The notes: generated by a model from the letters alone, not told the origin. 11,730 nt of DNA from Pseudonocardiales bacterium (GCA_025465385.1 JAODNG010000292.1:1-11730); one strand, 5' to 3'. Shown: positions 1 through 6,642, numbered from the stretch's first letter. Numbers and translations are program-made.

Positions 1-1628
1 GGCGCCGTGGCGGTCGCCGCCGCGAGGAGGTCCAGGTCGATGTCAGGACCGATCACCGCGGCGGCGCGCAACGTGGCTGCCGCGGCGCCGCTGCGAGCGC
101 AGCGCTCCTCGACGGCACGCTGGATGCTGACCGGCAGCTCGACCTCGGCGTCGGCGGCCGCCAGCTCGACCAGGAACAGGGGATGGCCCGCGCTGCGGGT
201 GTGTAGCCGCGCGGCGCGATCCGGCCCGACGATCGCCACGGCGGCGTCGAGATCGAGCGGACCCAAGGCAATGGTCGTCACAGCGGGTAGCGGAACTCCT
301 TCTTCGGTCCGGCGGGCGGCGATGACGGCGACGCGACTGTCAGCGAGGCGGCGCACCGCCTGGCTGAGCCATCTCGTGGTGGCAGTATCGGCGAGATGGA
401 CGTCGTCGATGACCAGCACCAGCGGCTCCCGTTCCGCCTGCCGTCGCAGGACGCTGAACAGCGCCGCGAACAGCAGTGCCTGGCCAGCGCCGGGGTCGGT
501 GAGCGCGGCGAGCTGAGCAGCCCCGGCCGGTTCGGTCTGGCCGCCGATCAACGGCCCGAGAATGGCGATATCGGGACCCACGACCTGGTCGGCGCCGCCG
601 CTGCCGGCGTGGCGTACCAGCTCACCCACCGCGTCGAGAAGCGGTTGCAGCGGCAGGGCTCGACCGAGCTCGTCGCCCGCCACCGCCACGACCCGCACTC
701 CGCGAGCGGCCAGCCGCTCACGCCAGACCTGCAGCAACCGTGACTTGCCGATCCCGGCCTCACCCTCGACCACTCCCACCTGGCCGCACCCGTGCTCGAC
801 GCGCTGGAACACAGCATCGAGCTCGCTGATCGCGCCGGCGCGCCCCGGCAGTTCAACGGGGGTGGTGACAACGGACCTGCCTGGCACACGGGCAGCGGGA
901 AGCTCACCGAGCAGTATCGCTGTGTGCAGCGCCTCGGTCTCGGTGGACGGACCGATCCCCAAGTCCTCGACCAGGCGCTCGCGGGCTCCGGAGTAGGCGG
1001 CCAACGCGGAAGCTGGACGGCCCGATCCGGTCAACGCCTCCATCAGCGCCCGCAATGCCGCCTCGTCATAGGCGTCCGCCGCGAGCATCTGGATGGACAG
1101 CTCAGCGGCGCTCGTGAAGTCGCCGGCCGCCAGGGCTGCCGCGGCGGCCGTGTGGTGCAGGCGCGAGACGAGCAGATCAGCAGCCGAGCGTTCCGCATCG
1201 GCCCACCGGGCATCCGGTTCGTCTGCGAGCAGCGGTCCTCGGACCAGCGCGAGCCCGGCTGCGGCTGCCGTTCGGGCGGCTCCCACCGCGGTTGCGGCCA
1301 GCCGGCGATCGGCCTGTGCCGCGTACTCCCGAAGCGCATCGAGATCCAGCCAGTCAACCGCCAACAAGTAGCCGGCATCGTTGCGTCGAACCCGATCGAC
1401 ACCGAGCACCCCACGCAGCCGGCTGACCAGCACCGAGATCTGATCAGCGGGTCGCGCCGGGGGATCGTCGCCCCACAGGCAGTCGGCTAGCCGATCCAGC
1501 CCGACGTGCCGGTCGTGATAGAGGGCGAGGACCTTGAGCAGTTTGCGAACCTGACGGCGGCCTAGACGCGCCGGATCGCACCCCTCCACCTGAAGAGCGC
1601 CCAGAAGCCGCACCCGGAGGCTTTGCAC
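1..1628 (-). CDS. SARP/AfsR-type transcriptional regulator (BTAD + AAA ATPase), 3' end outside window
   Basis: Cytoplasmic pathway-type activator. I translated the open minus-strand frame from GTG 1628 to the window edge: 542 codons, no stop, so the C-terminus is missing. Residues 1-95 form an OmpR-like winged helix of the SARP type (opening VQSLRVRLLG, then DRLADCLWGDDPP and ISVLVSRLRGVLG). Residues 97-240 form the bacterial transcriptional activator domain (RWADAERSAADLL, AYDEAALRALMEAL, LVEDLGIGPSTETEALH). An AAA/NB ATPase follows, with Walker A GEAGIGKS at 289-296 and Walker B LVLVIDDVHLAD at 403-414. Three GTG codons lie in tandem (1634, 1631, 1628); AGGAGG at 1639-1634 overlaps the first and sits 5 nt before the third, so I chose 1628. 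It is divergent from the aldose epimerase gene, which may be a target. The target pathway is unknown. A LuxR-type or TPR C-terminal domain may lie beyond the edge. Confidence 0.9.
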   Translation of the reverse strand, partial: MQSLRVRLLGALQVEGCDPARLGRRQVRKLLKVLALYHDRHVGLDRLADCLWGDDPPARPADQISVLVSRLRGVLGVDRVRRNDAGYLLAVDWLDLDALREYAAQADRRLAATAVGAARTAAAAGLALVRGPLLADEPDARWADAERSAADLLVSRLHHTAAAAALAAGDFTSAAELSIQMLAADAYDEAALRALMEALTGSGRPASALAAYSGARERLVEDLGIGPSTETEALHTAILLGELPAARVPGRSVVTTPVELPGRAGAISELDAVFQRVEHGCGQVGVVEGEAGIGKSRLLQVWRERLAARGVRVVAVAGDELGRALPLQPLLDAVGELVRHAGSGGADQVVGPDIAILGPLIGGQTEPAGAAQLAALTDPGAGQALLFAALFSVLRRQAEREPLVLVIDDVHLADTATTRWLSQAVRRLADSRVAVIAARRTEEGVPLPAVTTIALGPLDLDAAVAIVGPDRAARLHTRSAGHPLFLVELAAADAEVELPVSIQRAVEERCARSGAAAATLRAAAVIGPDIDLDLLAAATATA

Positions 1629-1723
1629 CACCACCTCCTGGCTTCGGCGCCGGGACCCGCGTGTGATCTGTGACTTTAGGCGGTCAGTGTCGTTTGGTGG
1701 GTCGGCCACTAGCCTGAGGTCGT
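1629..1723. promoter_or_regulatory. Divergent intergenic region between the SARP regulator and aldose epimerase
   Basis: These 95 bases must hold both promoters. A TANNNT-type -10 candidate (TAGCCT, 1710-1715) lies just before the epimerase start, with GAGG at 1716-1719 as a weak ribosome-binding site. Two adjacent heptamers in direct orientation, TGTGATC (1662-1668) and TGTGACT (1669-1675), are the only repeat I see. No convincing -35 element is present. Confidence 0.4.
1634..1639 (-). promoter_or_regulatory. Shine-Dalgarno of the SARP regulator
   Basis: AGGAGG on the minus strand, followed by three consecutive GTG codons. The 5-nt spacer favours the third GTG (1628) as the start, because the first GTG shares a base with the ribosome-binding site itself. 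Confidence 0.6.
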
Positions 1724-2644
1724 ATGAGCATTCCACCGTCGGGGCGGCAGTTCGAGATCCGGCATGGCGAGCAGGTTGCCGTGGCGGTGGAGGTCGGCGG
1801 CGGGGTGCGGGAGTACCGCGTCGGTGAGCGGGCGGTTCTCGACCCCTACCCGCTGGCTGCGATGTGTGACGGCGCGCATGGCGCTCCGCTGGTGCCCTGG
1901 CCCAATCGGCTGGCCGACGGCCGGTACCGGTTCGACGGCGTCGACTATCAAGTGGCGCTCACTGAACCGGAGAAGAACAACGCGATCCACGGCTTCCTGC
2001 GCTGGCGGTCATGGGACGCGGTGCGCGAGGAGCCCGACCGGGTCACTATGAGCACCCGGCTGCATCCGCTGACCGGGTACCCGTTCCTGCTCGACGTCGA
2101 GGTGGATTATCGCCTCGATGACGCCGGCTTAACGGTCACCACCACGGCGACCAACCGGGGCGACCGCAGCTGCCCTTATGGCACTGGGCAGCATCCGTAC
2201 CTCTCACCGGGTAGCGGCGTGATCGACGATGCGGTGCTGAGCTTCACGGCCGGCAGTCGGATCGTCACTGACCAGATCCGTCAGCTGCCAACCGGGGTCG
2301 AGCCGGTGACCGGGGGGCGTTTCGATTTCTCCGATCCTCGGAGGTTAGGTGACTTGCGGATCGATTTCGCCTTCACCGACCTCGTCCGAGACGAGTCCGG
2401 GCTGGCGTGGGTCCGGTTGGCGGGGTCGGATGGTCGCCATGTCGAGCTGTGGGTCGACGGCACGTATCCGATCGTCGAGCTCTACACCGGCGACACGCTC
2501 AGCCCGGACCGTCGCCGCCTTGGTTTGGGTGCCGAGCCGATGACCTGCCCGCCGAACGCATTCCAGTCCGGGCAGGGAGTTCGCCGGCTCGGACCGGGTG
2601 AGGCGGTCACGACCCGCTGGGGCGTCAGGCTCGGCGACCGCTAA
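1724..2644 (+). CDS. Aldose 1-epimerase (galactose mutarotase family)
   Basis: Cytoplasmic enzyme that interconverts alpha and beta anomers of aldoses such as glucose or galactose. The 306-aa protein has normal family length and no signal peptide. Visible landmarks are the substrate-binding Asn-Arg in PWPNRLADGRY (about 58-68), a conserved His at 89 in NAIHGFLRW, the second conserved His at 157 in GTGQHPYL (likely catalytic acid), and Glu 271 in GLGAEPMTCPPNAF (likely catalytic base). This variant resembles the actinobacterial/YihR-like branch more than classical E. coli GalM, so the sugar is uncertain. ATG 1724 is preceded by GAGG with a short 4-nt spacer. It is tail-to-tail with a glucose 1-dehydrogenase, which acts on the beta anomer of glucose; that pairing supports glucose as the substrate by inference only. 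The stop codons of the two genes overlap. Confidence 0.9.
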   Translation: MSIPPSGRQFEIRHGEQVAVAVEVGGGVREYRVGERAVLDPYPLAAMCDGAHGAPLVPWPNRLADGRYRFDGVDYQVALTEPEKNNAIHGFLRWRSWDAVREEPDRVTMSTRLHPLTGYPFLLDVEVDYRLDDAGLTVTTTATNRGDRSCPYGTGQHPYLSPGSGVIDDAVLSFTAGSRIVTDQIRQLPTGVEPVTGGRFDFSDPRRLGDLRIDFAFTDLVRDESGLAWVRLAGSDGRHVELWVDGTYPIVELYTGDTLSPDRRRLGLGAEPMTCPPNAFQSGQGVRRLGPGEAVTTRWGVRLGDR

Positions 2645-3414
2645 ACGAATTTGGGATACAGCGACATCCCGCCGTCCACAACAACGGTTGTGCCGGTGAT
2701 GTAGCTTGCCTCCCCGCTGGCCACCCAAGCCACCGCCGCCGCAATTTCCTCGGGCTCGCCCATCCGTCCGATCGGGATCTCCTCTTCCACCGCGTGTTTG
2801 GCCTCGGGGTCATCCAGAACGAAATTGTTGATGGGCGTGACTATGGCGCCTGGAGCGATGTTGATCACGCGAATATCCTTTGGGGCGAGTTCCCGGGCGG
2901 CGGTCTCCATCAGCAGCTTGACCCCGCCTTTGCTGGCGCAATACGGTGCGAAGCCGGGCCAGGGAATGAACTCGTGCACGCTGGACATGTTCACGATCAC
3001 TCCACCGCCGCCGGCGGCCATGACCTTGGCGGCCTCCCGCAGGCACAGGAACGTCCCCGTGAGGTTGGTTCGCAGAATTCGCTCCCAGTCTTGCTGCGAT
3101 GTCTCCAGCAGTGGGATCTGCTTTTCGATTCCGGCGTTATTGACCAGGAGGTCCACACCGCCGAACGCTGTGACGGTCTCGGCCACCATCCGCTCGACGT
3201 CGGTCTCGCTGCCGACGTCGGCCTGTACGGCGACGGCCTTGCCCGGGCCGGCTCGCTCGATGCTCGCGACCACCTCGTGAGCAGCGCCTTGCTCTTTGTC
3301 GGAGTAATAGTTCACGCAGACATTGGCACCTTCGCGGCCCAGCCGCTGCGCGGTGGCCTTGCCGATACCGCTGGATGCGCCGGTGACGATCGCCCTCCTA
3401 CCCGCCAAGAGCAT
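2641..3414 (-). CDS. SDR-family glucose 1-dehydrogenase
   Basis: NAD(P)-dependent short-chain dehydrogenase, likely oxidising beta-D-glucose to glucono-1,5-lactone in the cytoplasm. The 257-aa protein has the Rossmann motif TGASSGIG at 11-18, NNAG at 92-95, Asn 117, and the catalytic Ser 145, Tyr 158 and Lys 162 (YCASKGG). Beyond the general SDR signature, SSVHEFIPWP and the C-terminus DGGMSLYPKF closely resemble Bacillus glucose 1-dehydrogenase, whose C-terminal DGGMTLYP stretch I recall; this is the basis for the specific call. I chose ATG 3414 because the Rossmann strand starts there and GGAG lies 8 nt upstream. A longer in-frame reading to 3576 would run into the divergent gnd gene and adds nothing SDR-like. 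Its stop overlaps that of the epimerase. Other sugar or polyol substrates remain possible. Confidence 0.88.
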   Translation of the reverse strand: MLLAGRRAIVTGASSGIGKATAQRLGREGANVCVNYYSDKEQGAAHEVVASIERAGPGKAVAVQADVGSETDVERMVAETVTAFGGVDLLVNNAGIEKQIPLLETSQQDWERILRTNLTGTFLCLREAAKVMAAGGGGVIVNMSSVHEFIPWPGFAPYCASKGGVKLLMETAARELAPKDIRVINIAPGAIVTPINNFVLDDPEAKHAVEEEIPIGRMGEPEEIAAAVAWVASGEASYITGTTVVVDGGMSLYPKFV

Positions 3415-3532
3415 GGTGTCCGCTCCGTCCTGTGTGGTTGTGTCAACCTTCTCACCAGGGTGTACCCACGCCTGCTCCGGGGAATCTGGGGTAGTCGCGC
3501 AACGCACGTAACAGGTCACCAAGGAGACGTAG
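3415..3532. promoter_or_regulatory. Divergent promoter region between glucose dehydrogenase and gnd
   Basis: These 118 bases separate two divergently transcribed genes of related metabolism, so one regulator could control both. The region holds the 13-bp palindrome at 3436-3448 and the strong gnd ribosome-binding site AAGGAG (3521-3526, 6-nt spacer to ATG 3533). A TTGACA hexamer on the minus strand (3446-3441) lies too close to the dehydrogenase start, with no -10 at the right distance, so it is not a convincing -35 box. Confidence 0.5.
3436..3448. promoter_or_regulatory. Perfect short palindrome, possible operator
   Basis: GGTTG-TGT-CAACC is an inverted repeat with 5-bp arms and a 3-bp centre. 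It lies about 22-34 bases upstream of the glucose dehydrogenase start, inside the divergent region. Its position suggests an operator; the binding protein is unknown. Confidence 0.35.
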
Positions 3533-4558
3533 ATGCAGTTGGGGATGATCGGCCTCGGTCGCATGGGAGCCAACATCGTGCGGCGACTGATGCGCGATGG
3601 CCACGAGTGCGTCGTCTATGACCGTGCTGCCAGCGTCGTCGATGCGCTGGCCGGTGATGGCGCGACCGGTGTCAGCTCGCTACCGGAGATGGCAGCGAAG
3701 CTCACCGCGCCACGTGTGGTGTGGGTGATGGTGCCGGCGGGTGAGATCACCAGCTCCGTCATCGCCGAGTTGGCCGGGACACTGGAGTCCGGTGACACCG
3801 TCATTGATGGCGGGAACACCTACTACCGCGACGACATCCGGCACGCGAAGCAGCTGGCCGAGCGCGGCGTTCGGTTGCTGGACTGCGGCACCAGTGGCGG
3901 CGTCTGGGGCGTGGACCGGGGGTACTGCCTGATGATCGGCGGCGATACCGATGCCGTCGCCCAGGCTGAACCGATCTTCGCATCGCTAGCTCCCGGCGTC
4001 AGCACCGCCGAGCGCACCCCAGGCCGCGACGGTCCGGTCACGCCAGCCGAGCAGGGCTACCTGCACTGCGGACCCACCGGCGCCGGGCACTTCGTCAAAA
4101 TGGTCCACAACGGCATCGAGTACGGCATGATGGCCTCCCTGGCGGAGGGCCTGAACATCCTGCACAACGCCGACATCGGCACCCGCACGCAACAAGGCGA
4201 CGCCGAGACCGCGCCGCTGGCGAACCCCGAGTACTACCGCTACGACATCAACGTCGCCGAGGTCGCCGAGGTATGGCGTCGTGGCAGCGTGATCAGCTCC
4301 TGGTTGCTCGACCTGGCCGCCGCCGCGCTGCACGAGTCGCCGGAGTTGCACACCTTCTCCGGGCGGGTATCCGACTCCGGTGAAGGGCGCTGGACCTGCA
4401 TCGCGGCGATCGACGAGGGAGTGCCGGCTCCGGTGCTGACCGCCGCACTGTACTCGCGGTTCGGCTCCCGCCACGGTGACGAGTTCGCGGACAAGGCGCT
4501 GTCGGCGATGCGCAAACAGTTCGGCGGCCACGAGGAGAAACCGGACGGGGACAGCTGA
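3533..4558 (+). CDS. gnd: 6-phosphogluconate dehydrogenase, decarboxylating, short form
   Basis: Converts 6-phosphogluconate to ribulose 5-phosphate and CO2 with reduction of NAD(P), in the cytosolic oxidative pentose phosphate route. The protein has 341 aa, the short family form (E. coli Gnd is about 470 aa). The Rossmann motif GLGRMG is at 7-12, DGGNTYY at 92-98, the substrate-binding SGG at 121-123, and the catalytic block HFVKMVHNGIEYG has Lys 189, Asn 193 and Glu 197. GRWT lies at 285-288. The second beta strand ends VVYDRA with Asp 30, where NADP-specific enzymes usually carry Asn-Arg-Thr; this suggests NAD preference (inference). ATG 3533 has AAGGAG 6 nt upstream. It is divergent from glucose dehydrogenase and followed after 2 nt by a HAD phosphatase, very likely one operon. 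The gndA-type name would also fit. Confidence 0.93.
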   Translation: MQLGMIGLGRMGANIVRRLMRDGHECVVYDRAASVVDALAGDGATGVSSLPEMAAKLTAPRVVWVMVPAGEITSSVIAELAGTLESGDTVIDGGNTYYRDDIRHAKQLAERGVRLLDCGTSGGVWGVDRGYCLMIGGDTDAVAQAEPIFASLAPGVSTAERTPGRDGPVTPAEQGYLHCGPTGAGHFVKMVHNGIEYGMMASLAEGLNILHNADIGTRTQQGDAETAPLANPEYYRYDINVAEVAEVWRRGSVISSWLLDLAAAALHESPELHTFSGRVSDSGEGRWTCIAAIDEGVPAPVLTAALYSRFGSRHGDEFADKALSAMRKQFGGHEEKPDGDS

Positions 4559-4560
4559 GG

Positions 4561-5235
4561 ATGGTGAAACCGATCGCGGTGCTGTTCGACATCGACGAGA
4601 CCCTGGTGCACACCGGCGGCGCCGGGGCCCGAAGCTGGGCATGGGCATTCGATCAGTTGTACGGGGTGCCCGCCGACATCGGCGAGCACACCTCGGCCGG
4701 TGAGACGGACCCGCAGGTCGGTCGCAGCACCTTCCGCGCGGTGCTCGGCCGCGAGCCCAGCTACGACGAGATGGCTCGACTGTATGGCAAGTATCTCTGG
4801 CACCTGTCCGAGGACATCTGGACGTCGCAGGCTTACCGGGTGCTCGACGGTGCGGAGAATCTGCTGCAGCGGCTCACCAACGCCGGGATCATCCTCGGGG
4901 TGATCTCCGGCGCTATGGAGGGCGCGGCGCGCACGAAGATGGAACCGGGCAAGCTCAACCGGTACTTCGTCTTCGGTTCCTATGGGTCGGACTCCCCGGA
5001 CCGCACCGAAGTGGCCCGGCTGGGTATCGCCAAGGCTGCCCGGCTGCACGGTCGGGACCTCTCGGCAGACGAGGTGTACGTCGTCGGTGACACGCCGCGT
5101 GATGTCGCGGCCGGCCGCGCTGCGGGCGCTACCACGATAGGCGTTGCCAGCGGTCACTACGGCGTGGACGACCTGCGCGCGGCGAAGGCCGACCACGTGC
5201 TGCCGTCGCTGACCGAACCCTTCCCGGGCCTGTGA
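4561..5235 (+). CDS. HAD-family phosphatase, phosphoglycolate phosphatase-like
   Basis: Mg-dependent phosphohydrolase acting on a small phosphorylated metabolite; the 224-aa size is typical of the subfamily I (PGP/beta-phosphoglucomutase-like) group. Motif I is FDIDET with the nucleophile Asp 10 and general acid Asp 12. An alpha-helical cap fills about 17-95. Motif II is GVISGAMEG with Ser 116, in place of the common TGN. Lys 126 or Lys 131 may serve as motif III. Motif IV is VVGDTPRD with Asp 177 and Asp 181. The start is 2 nt after the gnd stop, with GAGG abutting the ATG and overlapping the gnd stop codon, so translation is probably coupled to gnd. The substrate cannot be read from sequence; proximity to gnd suggests a sugar-phosphate or a damage product of the pentose phosphate pathway. 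Confidence 0.85.
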   Translation: MVKPIAVLFDIDETLVHTGGAGARSWAWAFDQLYGVPADIGEHTSAGETDPQVGRSTFRAVLGREPSYDEMARLYGKYLWHLSEDIWTSQAYRVLDGAENLLQRLTNAGIILGVISGAMEGAARTKMEPGKLNRYFVFGSYGSDSPDRTEVARLGIAKAARLHGRDLSADEVYVVGDTPRDVAAGRAAGATTIGVASGHYGVDDLRAAKADHVLPSLTEPFPGL

Positions 5236-5266
5236 CGGTTTTACTTCCCGCGACTGACCCTTCCGT

Positions 5267-5272
5267 TACTGT
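5267..5272 (+). promoter_or_regulatory. Possible -10 element for the 124-aa protein gene
   Basis: TACTGT fits the actinobacterial TANNNT pattern and would start transcription near 5279, giving a leader of about 27 nt. I see no good -35 box. The gene could instead be read from the gnd-HAD transcript, since the gap is only 70 bases. Confidence 0.25.
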
Positions 5273-5293
5273 GACTCCTCCAGGCGCTTGGGT

Positions 5294-5299
5294 AGGAGG
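5294..5299 (+). promoter_or_regulatory. Strong Shine-Dalgarno deciding the start at 5306
   Basis: AGGAGG lies 6 nt before ATG 5306. An in-frame TTG at 5288 precedes this site and is therefore an unlikely start. CCTCC at 5277-5281 is complementary to GGAGG of this site and could mask it in a small hairpin. Confidence 0.65.
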
Positions 5300-5305
5300 C
5301 GGAGA

Positions 5306-5680
5306 ATGGGGCTGCAGGACTACCTGGGAAGGCTCTTCGGTCGCGCGGGGCGACTGTCGAGCCAGCGCGCCATTCGCGTCAGGCGCGGCGGCTACCAGAG
5401 CATGCTTGATCGAGAGGCCACCCCGGATGACCTCGCCCAGCTACGTGATTTCGTCGCTACGAGAACTGGGGTCGAGCTTTATGTCGAGCCGGAAACGGCG
5501 GCGACCGATACGACGGCTGTGGCGGTCGCATCCGATGGCGAGTGGATCCGCCGTCGGGTGGGCTCGCCCGCGGTAGCCCGCCAGCTGGCGGCCGAACTGA
5601 GCATTCCGGCTTATGACGCTGCGATCGTCGGTTATCCCGACGCAATGCGCCGGTACCGCCGTCCGGACTCGTCCGGTTAG
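5306..5680 (+). CDS. Uncharacterised 124-aa protein
   Basis: I do not recognise this family. The start ATG 5306 is supported by AGGAGG. The N-terminal 30 residues are strongly basic (RLFGRAGR, RAIRVRRGG) and contain no long hydrophobic stretch, so neither a signal peptide nor a membrane span is evident. The middle (about 31-66) looks helical then strand-like (LRDFVATRTGVELYVEP). The C-terminal part about 77-118 looks like a compact strand-helix unit (DGEWIRRRVGSP, ARQLAAELSIPAYDAAIVGYP) and reads as a conserved domain. There are no Cys or His residues, which argues against metal or Fe-S binding. It lies downstream of the HAD gene in the same direction and converges on ctaA, with overlapping stop codons. 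It could bind RNA, DNA or an acidic partner through its basic N-terminus, but this is a guess. Confidence 0.7.
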   Translation: MGLQDYLGRLFGRAGRLSSQRAIRVRRGGYQSMLDREATPDDLAQLRDFVATRTGVELYVEPETAATDTTAVAVASDGEWIRRRVGSPAVARQLAAELSIPAYDAAIVGYPDAMRRYRRPDSSG

Positions 5681-6636
5681 GCGGTTCCCGCGCTGGCTCG
5701 TGGTCGCGCACCGCCCATGGCGACGGCCGGCTGGTGAGCGCGGACCCGGCAGCTCGTCCAGAACGCCGCCATCGCCACCACCACCGACGCGGCACCCAGG
5801 ACGTGCAGCGAGACAAGCACCTCAGGAACCCCGGTAACGTATTGCACGACGCCTAAGGTGCCCTGCGCGAGTACCAAGCAGACCAGCGCTGTGTAGCGTC
5901 GCCAGACGCCGGTTGGCACGCCTACCGCGCGGAGTGCGAAGCCCAGGCCGGCGAGTAGACCGAGAAAGCCGACGAGCAGATCGGCGTGTAGTTGAACCAT
6001 CGCCGGGACACCCGCCGCTAACCGGGGAGTGGCGGCGTTTCCGGCGTGCGGCCCCGCCGAGGTCACCAGCGTTCCGGCGATCAGCAGCGCTGCCAGCACT
6101 ATGGTGGCGGTACGCAGCAAGTCACGCAGCGGCCCGGGGAACAGCCAGCGCGGCGGAGCGTCGCCCTCGGCGAAGGCCGCGACCAGCAGCATTGCCAGCC
6201 ATACCAGCACCATCGACACGAGAAAGTGGACGCTGACGGTCCACCAGGCCAGCCCGGTTAAGACGGTGATGCCCCCGAGGACGGCCTGCGCGACGACGCC
6301 CAGCGGCATCGTCGCGGCCAGCTGAATCAGGCGTCGACGCCGGGGCCGGAGTAGCAGGGCGACGACCAAGCACGCCAGCGCGACGAAGCCGACCAGACCA
6401 GTGAGCAGCCGGTTGCCGAACTCGATCCACTGGTGCACCGCAGCCACCTCGGGATGCGGCTGCGGCACCAGGCTTCCCGGGAAGCACTGCGGCCAGGTCG
6501 GGCAACCCAGCCCCGAACTGGTGACCCGCACCACCGAGCCGGTCACCGCGATGCCGGCCTGAGTGATCACCGCAGCGATCGCCGTAGCTCGGGACAGGGT
6601 CGCCAGCGAGCGCTTCGGGGCAGGTGCAGCTAGCAC
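5677..6636 (-). CDS. ctaA: Heme A synthase (COX15/CtaA family)
   Basis: Integral membrane enzyme that hydroxylates the C8 methyl of heme O to make heme A for aa3-type cytochrome oxidase. The 319-aa protein shows about eight membrane segments. Its conserved His residues sit in the expected places: His 68 (VHQWIEFGNRLLTG, with Glu 72), His 138 (SVHFLVS), His 217 (LHADLLVG) and His 278 (SLHVLGA). The first outer loop has the Cys pair 45/51 (GLGCPTWPQC) known from Bacillus CtaA. The equivalent loop in the second half (about 191-210) has no Cys. The start GTG 6636 has no clear ribosome-binding site but lies 6 nt after TACTAT, which suggests a leaderless message. It is the last gene of the minus-strand run after the ABC exporter genes and converges on the 124-aa gene with overlapping stops. 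The symbol follows the family. Confidence 0.92.
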   Translation of the reverse strand: MLAAPAPKRSLATLSRATAIAAVITQAGIAVTGSVVRVTSSGLGCPTWPQCFPGSLVPQPHPEVAAVHQWIEFGNRLLTGLVGFVALACLVVALLLRPRRRRLIQLAATMPLGVVAQAVLGGITVLTGLAWWTVSVHFLVSMVLVWLAMLLVAAFAEGDAPPRWLFPGPLRDLLRTATIVLAALLIAGTLVTSAGPHAGNAATPRLAAGVPAMVQLHADLLVGFLGLLAGLGFALRAVGVPTGVWRRYTALVCLVLAQGTLGVVQYVTGVPEVLVSLHVLGAASVVVAMAAFWTSCRVRAHQPAVAMGGARPRASAGTA

Positions 6637-6642
6637 AGCCTG

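Noticed and set aside
7..1490. Plus-strand open frames (for example 792-1490, 232 codons, and 7-516)
   Set aside because: They lie antisense to the SARP regulator, whose minus-strand frame is open for 542 codons with clear BTAD and Walker motifs. The plus-strand products have no recognisable domain and are skewed in composition.
3441..3446. TTGACA on the minus strand as a -35 box for glucose dehydrogenase
   Set aside because: The -10 position 17 bp downstream reads GCGGAC and the start codon is too close; it is better seen as half of the palindrome.
3415..3576. N-terminal extension of the glucose dehydrogenase to 3576
   Set aside because: It would overlap the divergent gnd start, and the extension lacks SDR features; ATG 3414 gives normal family length.
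2794..3621. Long plus-strand open frame opposite the glucose dehydrogenase (275 codons)
   Set aside because: It is a high-GC shadow of a well-conserved SDR and runs into gnd; the product shows no family motif.
3986..5196. Minus-strand open frames opposite gnd and the HAD gene (up to 318 codons)
   Set aside because: They cover two genes with intact catalytic motifs on the plus strand; the products look like shadow translations.
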